Source of the DNA: CAZWDL01 sp964632995
Lineage (GTDB): Bacteria; Bacteroidota; Bacteroidia; Chitinophagales; Saprospiraceae
DNA length: 17,089 nucleotides
Reading direction: 5' to 3'
NCBI GenBank assembly: GCA_964632995.1
Contig: CAZWDL010000140.1
Location: forward strand, 1-17,089
Shown: positions 1 to 7,051 of the stretch, one piece after another
Numbering within the stretch: the stretch's first letter is position 1
How the letters are laid out: every line of letters begins with the position of its first letter
Notes under the pieces: model-generated
Told to the model about the DNA's origin: nothing
What the model saw: the letters and a program-made list of their open reading frames with translations, nothing else
The model's database searches: none
Program-made: the position numbers and the translations under genes

Positions 1-152
1 TCCGCTTTCCGACTTCCGCCTTCCGCCTTCCGCCTTCCGCCTTCCGCTTTCCGCCTTCCACCTTCCGACTTCCGCTTTCCGCTTTCCGCTTTCCGCCTTC
101 CGCTTTCCGACTTCCGCTTTCCGACTTCCGCCTTCCACTTTCCGCCTTCCCG
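1..152. repeat. Degenerate heptanucleotide tandem array (TTCCGNY)
   Basis: The stretch divides cleanly into about twenty consecutive 7-base units of the form TTCCGCC, TTCCGCT or TTCCGAC, with two units carrying an A at the fifth position (TTCCACC, TTCCACT). A partial unit sits at each end, and the last (TTCCCG) ends at 152. The array begins at the window edge and probably continues to the left. The plus strand is almost entirely pyrimidine plus G; the minus strand carries GG pairs every 2-3 bases. It stops only about 40 bases before the tricorn start codon, so the upstream promoter region of that gene lies inside or against the array. Confidence 0.95.
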
Positions 153-168
153 TAATTTCCTATCTTGG
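139..168 (+). promoter_or_regulatory. Putative Bacteroidota-type promoter of the tricorn gene
   Basis: TATCTTGG at 161-168 is close to the Bacteroidota -7 consensus TAnnTTTG. A TTTC at 139-142, formed by the last repeat units, is a weak -33 candidate 18 bp upstream. This would place transcription start near 175 and give a short leader of about 17 nt to the ATG at 192. The motif is only a partial match and no experiment supports it. Confidence 0.35.
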
Positions 169-191
169 CGTGGAACCATCATCCAGTCATC

Positions 192-3100
192 ATGAAAAAA
201 TCACAGCTCTTTTTTCTCACGCTTTTCTTACTGACCTCTTTCTCTGTTTTCTCCCAGGGCTTCGAAGGCTATTACCGCTTTCCGGCTATCCACGGAGAGA
301 ACATCGTCTTCACCGCGGAGGGCGATCTGTGGACCCTTCCGGTAGAGGGCGGCTTAGCCCGCCGCCTGACGACCCATCCCGGGGAGGAGACGAACCCGCA
401 TATTTCGCCGGACGGGCAGACGGTGGCCTTTTCCGCCTCCTATGAAGGGCCGGAGGAGGTGTATACCATGCCGCTCACCGGCGGGTTGCCCCAGCGCTGG
501 ACCTATGAGGCGGAAAGCTCTACCGCGTCGGGCTGGACGCCGGGGGGAGAAGTGGTGTATACCACCATTCATTACGCGACATTGCCGCATTTGCAATCGG
601 TCAGGATCGATCCGGAAACCAAAAAGCGTACGCTCCTTCCGTTGAGCCAGGCCAGCGAGATGAGTTTCGACGATAGCGGGCGGACCGTCTATTTCGTACG
701 GCCGGCCGATCACCGCAACGTCACCAAGCGCTACACCGGCGGCACGGCACGACAAATCTGGAAATTTACGGAAGGAACACCCGAAGCGGTAAAGCTCACC
801 ACGGATCACGACGGCGAAAGCCACCACCCCATGTGGTGGGACGGCCGTATCTTCTTTATCACCGATCGCGACGGCACGATGAACCTGTGGTCGATGACCG
901 AAGACGGGGAGGATTTACAACAGCATACCACCCATAAAGACTTCGACGTTCGCTACGCCACGCTCTCCGACGGCCGCATCGTCTATCAGCGCGGCGCCGA
1001 TATCTGGCTGTATGACATTGCTTCCGCAAATTACAATTTGGTCCCCATCCGCCTGGCTTCCGACCTGGACCAGCTGCGCGAGAAGTGGGTGGAGGATCCC
1101 GAAGACTATATCACCAGCGTGGAATTACATCCCGAAGGCGATCAGCTCGCCATCACGGCCCGCGGCCGCGTGTTCGTCGTGCCGGTCAAAAGCGGTCGCC
1201 GGGTGCAGCTCTCGCGTAAGGAGGGGGTACGCTACCGCGATGCTACCTTCATGCCGGATGGGGAGCACATCCTCGTTCTGTCTGATGAATCCGGCGAGTT
1301 TGAGTTTATGAAAATCGGAGCGGACGGCATCGGCGAGCACGAGGCGCTGACCGATGACGGAACCATTCTTCGCTTCAAGGGCGTGCCTTCGCCCGACGGC
1401 AAATGGATCGCCTACAGCGACCTGAACCGGCACCTATGGCTGCTGAATGTGGCCAGCGGCGAACAAAAAAAGATATCGACCAACAACGAGGGCATCGGCG
1501 ACGTCACCTGGTCGCCCGACAGCCGCTGGATCAGCTTTGTTCAAACGGCCAAAAACACCTTCGCCCGAATCCTGCTTTACAGCGTGGCCGACGGTAGCCT
1601 CACCGAGTTGACCACCGACCGCATGAACAGCAACAGCCCTTCCTGGAGTGCCGACGGTAAGTGGCTCTACTTCCTCTCCGACCGCAACTTCGAAACGCTG
1701 GTCGGCAGCCCCTGGGGCAGCCGGCAGCCGGAACCCTACTTCGATCGCAAAATGAAACTCTATCACGTTGCGCTGCAGACGGCCGCCCGTTCACCTTTCC
1801 AACCTGATGACGAGCTTTGGGAAGAACCGGAAAAAGAGAAAGAAGACGGGGAAAAAGAAATGACTGTCTCCATCGATACGGACGGCATCGCCCGGCGCAT
1901 TCAGGAGGTGCCCGTACCGCCCGGCAACTACCGCAACCTGCGCGTCAACGATAAAGCCTTGTACTTCACTTCCAGCGAGACCGGCGCGAACGCCAAGACC
2001 CACCTTATGGTCCTCAAAATTGACAACGATTCCCCCAAGCCGGTGACTATGGTGGAAAATATCCAGGGCTTTGATCTCTCTGCCAACGGCCAGAAAATTC
2101 TGCTGCGTAAGAACGGCTCCAATTACTACGTCGTCGACGCCGGTACGGGAGCGGTTAATAACCTGTCGGATGCCCAGGTAGATCTCAGTGACTGGACCTT
2201 CTCGCTCGACGTGCGCGAAGACTGGCGTCAGCTCTTCACCGACGCCTGGCGCATGGAGCGCGACTACTTCTACGATCCCGGTATGCACGGCGTCGACTGG
2301 GACGCCATGTACCGGAAGTACCTCCCGCTGGTGGATCGCGTGACGACGCGCAGCGAGCTTTCCGACCTCATCGGTCGCTTTGTGGGCGAGCTCTCCGCCC
2401 TGCACACCAGCGTGCGCGGCGGCGACACGCGCGAGGGTCCCGACGATGTGGATGTGGCCAGCCTGGGCGCCCGTTTCTCCCGCGACGGGGCAGCCGGCGG
2501 CTACCGCATCGATTACATCTACCAGGCCGATCCGGACTTCCCCGACGAGCGCTCGCCGCTGGACCGGCCCGGGCTGGAGGTGGCAGCAGGGGATGTGATT
2601 ACGCACATCAACGGCGTGGCTACGCTTTCCGTACCCGATATCGGCGCGCTGCTGCGCAATCAGGCCGGCGAGCAGGTGCGCATCGGCGTGAAGCCGGGAG
2701 GAACGGCAGCGGTTAAGGACCTTATCGTGACGCCGCTCCGCAGCGGCTACGCGCTGCGCTATCGCGACTGGGAGTACAGCCGCCGCCTGGCCGTGGAGGA
2801 AAAGGCCGACGGCAAGATCGGCTACGTGCACCTGCAGGCGATGGGCAGCAATGACCTGGAACAGTGGTACCGCGAGTTCTACCCCGTCTTCAACCGGCAG
2901 GGGCTGATCATCGACGTGCGGCACAACCGCGGCGGCAATATCGAAAGCTTTATCCTGGAAAAGCTGCTGCGCAAAGCCTGGATGTACTGGAAAAACCGCG
3001 AGCGCGATCCCTACTGGAACATGCAGTACGCTTTCCGCGGTCATATGGTGGTATTAGTCGACGAACGCACCGCCTCCGACGGCGAGGCCTTCGCCGACGG

Positions 3101-3425
3101 ATTCCGCCGCCTGGACCTGGGCAAGGTGATCGGCACGCGCACCTGGGGCGGCGAAATCTGGCTCAGCTCCGCCAACCGCCTGAGCGATAACGGGCTGGCC
3201 CGCGCCCCCATGATGGGCGTCTACGGCCCCGAAGGCGAATGGCTGATCGAACAACGCGGCGTAGAACCGGATATCGTGGTGGACAACCTGCCGCACGCCA
3301 CCTTCAAGGGCGAGGACGCCCAGCTGGATGCGGCGATCAACCACCTGCTGGAGCTGATCGAGGAGGACCCCCGGGAGGTGCCGGAGGCGCCGGCTTTTCC
3401 GGATAGGTCGTTTGAGAACCGGTAG
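192..3425 (+). CDS. Exported tricorn-type S41 protease
   Basis: This is a 1077-residue tricorn-family serine protease expected to trim peptides outside the cytoplasm. The ATG at 192 is preferred over an in-frame TTG at 165 because it is followed at once by a signal peptide (MKKSQLFF..., ending near FSQG, residues 1-21). Domain order is two beta-propeller regions with PD40-like strands (about 22-300 and 320-560), an acidic Lys/Glu-rich linker near 545-560, a C1 helical region (about 680-750), a PDZ domain (about 750-845, GDVITHINGV) and an S41 C2 domain (about 870-1050). Alignment by eye to Thermoplasma tricorn (His746, Ser965, Glu1023) gives His738, nucleophile Ser962 in TASDGEAF and Glu1020 before RGVEPD. 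The Ser745 equivalent appears to be Leu737. Length matches the family. It is a single-gene unit closed by the terminator at 3431-3467. Family assignment is very secure; substrate and exact compartment are inferred. Confidence 0.96.
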   Translation: MKKSQLFFLTLFLLTSFSVFSQGFEGYYRFPAIHGENIVFTAEGDLWTLPVEGGLARRLTTHPGEETNPHISPDGQTVAFSASYEGPEEVYTMPLTGGLPQRWTYEAESSTASGWTPGGEVVYTTIHYATLPHLQSVRIDPETKKRTLLPLSQASEMSFDDSGRTVYFVRPADHRNVTKRYTGGTARQIWKFTEGTPEAVKLTTDHDGESHHPMWWDGRIFFITDRDGTMNLWSMTEDGEDLQQHTTHKDFDVRYATLSDGRIVYQRGADIWLYDIASANYNLVPIRLASDLDQLREKWVEDPEDYITSVELHPEGDQLAITARGRVFVVPVKSGRRVQLSRKEGVRYRDATFMPDGEHILVLSDESGEFEFMKIGADGIGEHEALTDDGTILRFKGVPSPDGKWIAYSDLNRHLWLLNVASGEQKKISTNNEGIGDVTWSPDSRWISFVQTAKNTFARILLYSVADGSLTELTTDRMNSNSPSWSADGKWLYFLSDRNFETLVGSPWGSRQPEPYFDRKMKLYHVALQTAARSPFQPDDELWEEPEKEKEDGEKEMTVSIDTDGIARRIQEVPVPPGNYRNLRVNDKALYFTSSETGANAKTHLMVLKIDNDSPKPVTMVENIQGFDLSANGQKILLRKNGSNYYVVDAGTGAVNNLSDAQVDLSDWTFSLDVREDWRQLFTDAWRMERDYFYDPGMHGVDWDAMYRKYLPLVDRVTTRSELSDLIGRFVGELSALHTSVRGGDTREGPDDVDVASLGARFSRDGAAGGYRIDYIYQADPDFPDERSPLDRPGLEVAAGDVITHINGVATLSVPDIGALLRNQAGEQVRIGVKPGGTAAVKDLIVTPLRSGYALRYRDWEYSRRLAVEEKADGKIGYVHLQAMGSNDLEQWYREFYPVFNRQGLIIDVRHNRGGNIESFILEKLLRKAWMYWKNRERDPYWNMQYAFRGHMVVLVDERTASDGEAFADGFRRLDLGKVIGTRTWGGEIWLSSANRLSDNGLARAPMMGVYGPEGEWLIEQRGVEPDIVVDNLPHATFKGEDAQLDAAINHLLELIEEDPREVPEAPAFPDRSFENR

Positions 3426-3430
3426 GCCAC

Positions 3431-3467
3431 ACCAGGAGGCGCTTTCCCCGCGCCTCCTGGTTTTTTT
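3431..3467 (+). terminator. Rho-independent terminator after the tricorn gene
   Basis: A perfect 12-bp stem (ACCAGGAGGCGC at 3431-3442, GCGCCTCCTGGT at 3450-3461) encloses a 7-base loop and runs directly into seven T residues (3461-3467). It starts 6 bases after the stop codon. This is a textbook intrinsic terminator. Confidence 0.95.
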
Positions 3468-3577
3468 GGTGTTGGAAGGAGGCAGGCAACTTCTTCCATG
3501 AAGATGAGGAATTCCGGAGGACGCGGATTACAGCGATAATGCGTGTGTCGTTACCAACGCAAGCGCGAGGAGGACCA
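3468..3577. other. Intergenic spacer with no gene seen
   Basis: No plausible reading frame or motif was found here. It contains a short palindrome (GGAATTCC, near 3510) and a GGATTACAG-containing stretch that looks non-coding. Together with the next two repeat entries it makes up the gene-poor 3468-4046 interval. Confidence 0.5.
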
Positions 3578-3863
3578 GTGGTGAAGGACACAATTGACTG
3601 ACAACTTTTTCTAATCACAATAGCCTGATAATTAATTGATCGCAGTTTGATAAAATAGTCAATTACTTAGCCCGGATTATTCATGGATTAATCTATTACG
3701 AGGCCAAATTGCCTACCATTCTTGCGTTTGCTCGTCGTTCGATACTCACCGTATCTGGGGATACGGTTCCGTGTCTCTCTCCTGCGCGAACGCAAGCCTG
3801 GCAACCACTTTGGCCTCTCATGACGAAGAACCCATGAATAATCCGGGTTAGTTCCTTCACCAC
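3578..3863. repeat. Nested inverted-repeat element, possible structured RNA or MITE
   Basis: Complementary arms nest in a consistent order. The outermost is GTGGTGAAGGA (3578-3588) with its exact complement at 3853-3863. Inside are two branches. Branch one is AATTGACT (3592-3599) with AGTCAATT (3657-3664). Branch two is a long rod: CCCGGATTATTCATGG (3671-3686) with 3832-3847, 16 of 16 paired and extendable by wobble pairs; GAGGCCAAA (3700-3708) with 3809-3817; CTTGCGTT (3721-3728) with 3789-3796; and an apical hairpin CCGTATC (3749-3755) with 3760-3766 around a 4-base loop. The layout implies a three-way junction of about 286 nt. A folded RNA, a miniature transposable element, or the remnant of one could explain it. 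The strand of any transcript is unknown, and no transposase or reverse transcriptase lies nearby. Confidence 0.7.
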
Positions 3864-3909
3864 CAGGCCGTAAAAGGTCAGTTTCAATCCTTTCATGTTT
3901 CTGATTTTA

Positions 3910-3967
3910 GGTATACTGACCCGATTAATTTGAGAGGACTCTCAAATCAATCTGCGTCGGGTATACC
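3910..3967. repeat. Large imperfect dyad with perfect 20-bp core
   Basis: The core ATTTGAGAG (3928-3936), GA, CTCTCAAAT (3939-3947) is a perfect inverted repeat with a 2-base centre. Complementarity resumes outside it with small gaps and closes with GGTATAC (3910-3916) opposite GTATACC (3961-3967). It lies 80-137 bp upstream of the VWA-protein start. It could be an operator, an RNA hairpin, or an edge of the neighbouring repeat element. It has no T-tract, so it is not a standard terminator. Confidence 0.65.
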
Positions 3968-4008
3968 CATAAATTCTCCTCCAAAGTGCTCAAGAATCTT
4001 TACTTTTA

Positions 4009-4021
4009 GTAAGCAGCTTAC
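4009..4021. promoter_or_regulatory. Short palindrome upstream of the VWA gene
   Basis: GTAAGC, A, GCTTAC is a perfect 13-bp palindrome 26 bp before the ATG at 4047. A TAnnTTTG-like string, TACTTTTA (4001-4008), abuts it, but no TTTG box stands at the right distance. Operator function is speculative. Confidence 0.25.
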
Positions 4022-4046
4022 GCCAAAAGCTTACAACCCATCACCG

Positions 4047-5309
4047 ATGAAACACCTGCTCACTCGTCCTTTACTGTTGTGCTCCTTTCTGATCCCGGGA
4101 TGGTTTGCCTGGTTATTTAATTCCTACGATCCCGGTTTATTTCAACCGGAACCGGAAAGCGCGTCTCTGAGTCCGGAAGTGTCAGGGACCGTTGAAACGG
4201 GCGCTTTGGAGAAACGAAAAAAAAACGGGATCACCTGGGAAAGGCCCTCCTGGTGCATCGACACCCCCCGCATTCAGCTCGCCTTGCTGCTCGACGTCAG
4301 CAGCAGCATGGACGGGCTGATCGCGCAGAGTAACAGTCAGTTCTGGAGCGTGGTGGATTTCCTGTCAAAAGCCCGCCGTAAGGGAAAAGCACCGGTGGTG
4401 GAAGTAGCGCTCATCGCCTACGGCAATCCTTTTTTTCCACCACCCCATCACAACCGGATAATTGCCGGACTCACTACCGATGCGGACAGCCTCACCGCCG
4501 GGTTACTGTCGCTGCAGACCGGCGGCGGTGACGAATACTGCGGCGCCGCTCTGCACCTGGCGCTGGATAGCCTCAGCTGGTCGGATGAGGAGCGGGATTT
4601 CCGGGTAGTCTTCATTGCCGGCAATGAGTCCTTTGCACAGGGGCCGGTGGGTTATCGGGAAGTCTGTGCCAGACTGGCCGAAAAAGACATCCGGCTCAAT
4701 ACGGTGTACTGCGGCTTCGAGGCAGAGGGACGGGCGCATGGCTGGGCGGATGCCGCGCAATTCGGCGGCGGCCGCTACGTCAACATCGATCAGAATGAAC
4801 CCCCGAGCCAAACCGAAACCCCCTACGACGGCAAAATCCTCGACCTCTATCGCCAATACCGGCAGACCAGCCTCTTCTACGGTCCTGACCAGGAGCTGCA
4901 CCGGCAGCGCCTGCAGGAACTCGACGGCAACGCTTACCGCTTCGGCAACGCTTACTTCCGCCAGCAGGTACTTTTCAAAATGAAAAAACCGCAGAACCGC
5001 AGCGCCTACGATCTCATCGACGCCTACGATCAGGATCCTAAGATTCTGGAGCGGCTTTCGCCAAATGAGTTACCGGTGGAACTGCAGGGGAAATCGCCTG
5101 AGATGATCCGCCGTCAAGTGTTTATCCGCAGCCATAAGCGCGAGGTACTGGCGGATGCGATCCGCTTGTACGCCGAAAAAGTGGAAGAGTATTTCGAGGT
5201 CATCTCCCGCAGCGATACGGAGGAAAAGACGATTGGGGATGTCATCAGAGCGGCGGTCCGGGAGCAGGCGGAAGCAAAAGGGTTTCGGTGGGGTGAGGAG
5301 GAACGGTGA
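4047..5309 (+). CDS. Membrane-anchored VWA-domain protein
   Basis: A 420-residue protein with an N-terminal hydrophobic segment (about 4-24) and then a von Willebrand factor A domain (about 75-250). The ATG at 4047 is chosen because the hydrophobic segment begins there; the frame is open back to a TTG at 3930, which would add a non-signal-like extension lying across the palindromic dyad. The metal-binding MIDAS motif DxSxS is intact (Asp83, Ser85, Ser87 in LLDVSSSMDG). The later strand reads VVFIAGNESFAQGP (about 188-201), with Asn/Glu where many VWA domains have Asp. This AGNE variant and the GRYVNIDQN stretch recall a group of bacterial extracytoplasmic VWA proteins of unknown role. The C-terminal third (about 260-420) is charged and probably helical. 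Proposed role is metal-dependent protein binding at the envelope; the partner is unknown. No MoxR ATPase or other VWA-operon partner adjoins it. Confidence 0.9.
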   Translation: MKHLLTRPLLLCSFLIPGWFAWLFNSYDPGLFQPEPESASLSPEVSGTVETGALEKRKKNGITWERPSWCIDTPRIQLALLLDVSSSMDGLIAQSNSQFWSVVDFLSKARRKGKAPVVEVALIAYGNPFFPPPHHNRIIAGLTTDADSLTAGLLSLQTGGGDEYCGAALHLALDSLSWSDEERDFRVVFIAGNESFAQGPVGYREVCARLAEKDIRLNTVYCGFEAEGRAHGWADAAQFGGGRYVNIDQNEPPSQTETPYDGKILDLYRQYRQTSLFYGPDQELHRQRLQELDGNAYRFGNAYFRQQVLFKMKKPQNRSAYDLIDAYDQDPKILERLSPNELPVELQGKSPEMIRRQVFIRSHKREVLADAIRLYAEKVEEYFEVISRSDTEEKTIGDVIRAAVREQAEAKGFRWGEEER

Positions 5310-5334
5310 TGCTGGGTACTGGATGCCGGATATT
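5307..5334. repeat. Short degenerate heptamer array after a stop codon
   Basis: Four consecutive 7-base units begin at the TGA of the VWA gene: TGATGCT, GGGTACT, GGATGCC, GGATATT. The consensus is roughly GGATGCT. A second four-unit array of the same type follows the DUF885 gene stop (15924-15951). Each array is weak on its own; two matching arrays at equivalent positions make the call credible. Confidence 0.5.
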
Positions 5335-5404
5335 TACCTGACCGGGCTACGGAGCAGAACGGCCGGTTTACCCGGGCAGGCTGCGAAGCGAAATCAGTTC
5401 CTTC

Positions 5405-6238
5405 CTATTCCCTCAGGAATGCTTTCACCTGGCCGATGACGTCCTCCGCTTCCGCGCCCATCCAGATCAGGTGGCCCCATTTGTTGTCCACCCACAGGAT
5501 ACGGGCGTTATCAATTTTTTCCTTTGCGTAAAGCGGATGTTCCTTGCTCACAGCCTTGTCGTTTTTGCTGTGCACGATCAGGGTGGGCGCTTTGACGCCG
5601 GCAAAGACTTCTTCGTCAAGCTCGTGCTCCAGATCGGTGACGAAACCGCTCCCGGAGCGCTGGGCGAGGAGCATGCGGCGCATGTCTTCGATTTCTTCCG
5701 GCTCGAAATGCTGGATGGTGGCGCTTGTCAATTCGTTTGCCATCTGTCGTACGATCATCCGGGGGAAGAGGCGGAGAAATACCCGTAGTAAGCCCCAGGT
5801 GAATCGCTCCACTCCGGGGTGGAACATCCGCTTGCCCCGCCGGTACAGCTCATCGTCCGGGCTCAGCCAGCGTTTGGTGACGGCCGATTCCAGGACCAGC
5901 TTGGGCACGCGCTGCGGATGGCGGCTCGCGAGTGCGATGGCCGTCGGCCCGCCCGCCGAAATACCGATGATGTGATAGTGTTCAAGGCCCAGCTTTTCCA
6001 TAAGTTCGGCAATCTGATCGGCTGCTGCCTCGGGCGTGGTATTGCCGGACAAAGGCGTGCGGCCGTAACCGGGGCGGGAAGGGGTGATCAGGGCAAACTT
6101 TTCCGGATCCATATACTTGTGGGCGAGCGCTTCCCGGGCGTTGGAATGGCCGCCGTGGAGGAAAAGTACGGGGGTGCCCCGGCCGTGAACACTATATTCT
6201 ATGGGACCGCCAGAGGTCTGGAGGAGCTTCGTTCTCAT
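5405..6238 (-). CDS. Alpha/beta hydrolase
   Basis: A 277-residue alpha/beta-hydrolase fold enzyme, acting on an ester or related bond of unknown substrate. The start at 6238 (MRTKLLQTSGG) fits the family; the frame is open further upstream, but that extension is non-conserved in appearance and overlaps the preceding gene. The oxyanion region is FLHGGHS (27-32). The nucleophile elbow is GISAGG with Ser94, the acid is Asp227 in HSKNDKAV, and the base is His256 in NKWGHLIW. A cap region of helices occupies about 125-205. No signal peptide is visible, so it is probably cytoplasmic. It is the last of three minus-strand genes, 35 bp after the sulfotransferase, suggesting cotranscription. It could be annotated as a haloalkane-dehalogenase-like or lipase-like hydrolase, but the substrate cannot be read from the sequence. 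Confidence 0.93.
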   Translation of the reverse strand: MRTKLLQTSGGPIEYSVHGRGTPVLFLHGGHSNAREALAHKYMDPEKFALITPSRPGYGRTPLSGNTTPEAAADQIAELMEKLGLEHYHIIGISAGGPTAIALASRHPQRVPKLVLESAVTKRWLSPDDELYRRGKRMFHPGVERFTWGLLRVFLRLFPRMIVRQMANELTSATIQHFEPEEIEDMRRMLLAQRSGSGFVTDLEHELDEEVFAGVKAPTLIVHSKNDKAVSKEHPLYAKEKIDNARILWVDNKWGHLIWMGAEAEDVIGQVKAFLRE

Positions 6239-6273
6239 GTTTTTTACTTGTCTTATTCTGACAGGCTCTATCA

Positions 6274-7035
6274 CTATATAATTTTTTCCCAACCTTTCTG
6301 AAGATCTCCTCGAAACCGCTGCACCCACTCCTCTGTCACCGCATCGGCAGTTGGGGCATAAAACTTCGGGGCGATGCTCACTGCTTCGTCTTGCAAACCC
6401 AGGTGACGAAGGATGCTTGTAATGGTCTCCTTGTAATGGCAAACGAAATCTTCGTAGATGATCGTCAGCGGTTGGATCCCGTTGTAGTCAAAAAATTCCT
6501 GCGTCGCCGCTTCGCGCAAGTTGCTTTCTTTTAAGAGGTGTAGTAAGGCGTTAAAGTTGTATTTGCCTTCGTAGAAGTCGGGGCCGTACTTCGGTACTTT
6601 CTCCTTTTTCCTGTGCCACTGGTTATCCTGAATGGCCTTCCACCACGAAACCGCCAGGCGGACTTTATTGCGCCGGCTCAGAAAGATGTGCCGGCAGTCG
6701 GGGAAAAGATCCGACCAGACTTGCCAATCCAGGGGGGTAATTCCGGTGAGATTCCGGAGACTGATAATCTCGCCGGCCAGTTTGTCATAACTTGAACGAT
6801 ACAGGGAATATTTAACCCCCAGGATGCCGTTCGGGGTAACGCTTTCCCGCCACAATTTTTCCCACAGCGCCTCATAGGTGTTTACATGATGGTAATTCGA
6901 CAGGGAATTCTCCTCCGGGAGGTCAAAAAATTCCCCGGGTTTTCCCGCTACGCCGGTTGATTCGAGGCCTTTACACAGCAAGGTGCTTCCCGTCCGGGGG
7001 GTAAACCAGATCCAGTAGGATATTTTTGGACTCAT
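6274..7035 (-). CDS. Stf0-like sulfotransferase
   Basis: A 253-residue PAPS-dependent sulfotransferase related to the Stf0 (trehalose 2-sulfotransferase) family, which transfers sulfate from PAPS to a carbohydrate hydroxyl. The 5'-phosphosulfate loop is FTPRTGSTLL (PRTGST at 13-18), followed by the family-typical STGVAGKPGEFF (26-37). The 3'-phosphate-binding region is IFLSRRNKVRLAVSWWKA (Arg121, Arg122, Ser130). The length agrees with Stf0 proteins, and no signal peptide or TM segment is present. It lies between the helical protein (16 bp upstream) and the alpha/beta hydrolase (35 bp downstream) on the same strand. The acceptor is unknown; a sulfated glycan, lipid or osmolyte is possible. 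Family level is secure, substrate is not. Confidence 0.9.
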   Translation of the reverse strand: MSPKISYWIWFTPRTGSTLLCKGLESTGVAGKPGEFFDLPEENSLSNYHHVNTYEALWEKLWRESVTPNGILGVKYSLYRSSYDKLAGEIISLRNLTGITPLDWQVWSDLFPDCRHIFLSRRNKVRLAVSWWKAIQDNQWHRKKEKVPKYGPDFYEGKYNFNALLHLLKESNLREAATQEFFDYNGIQPLTIIYEDFVCHYKETITSILRHLGLQDEAVSIAPKFYAPTADAVTEEWVQRFRGDLQKGWEKII

Positions 7036-7051
7036 TTGGGCTTTCAGCTTT

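Noticed and set aside
1..152. Short regular repeats considered as a CRISPR array
   Set aside because: Units are 7 bases with no unique spacers, and there is no cas gene in the window.
1791..3044. A 417-codon open frame on the minus strand inside the tricorn gene
   Set aside because: It is fully antisense to a well-supported tricorn domain region; the GC-rich codon pattern of the real gene leaves the opposite strand open, and its translation (Val/Ala/His-rich) matches no family.
3696..3896. A 66-codon minus-strand frame across the nested inverted repeats
   Set aside because: It reads through both arms of the rod-shaped stem and the apical hairpin, so its composition is dictated by the repeat. 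No independent sign of coding was seen. It may recur wherever the element does.
4047..5309. VWA gene considered part of a MoxR/VWA (chaperone-like) or tellurite-resistance locus
   Set aside because: No MoxR AAA+ ATPase, DUF58 protein or Ter gene adjoins it; neighbours are unrelated and convergent.
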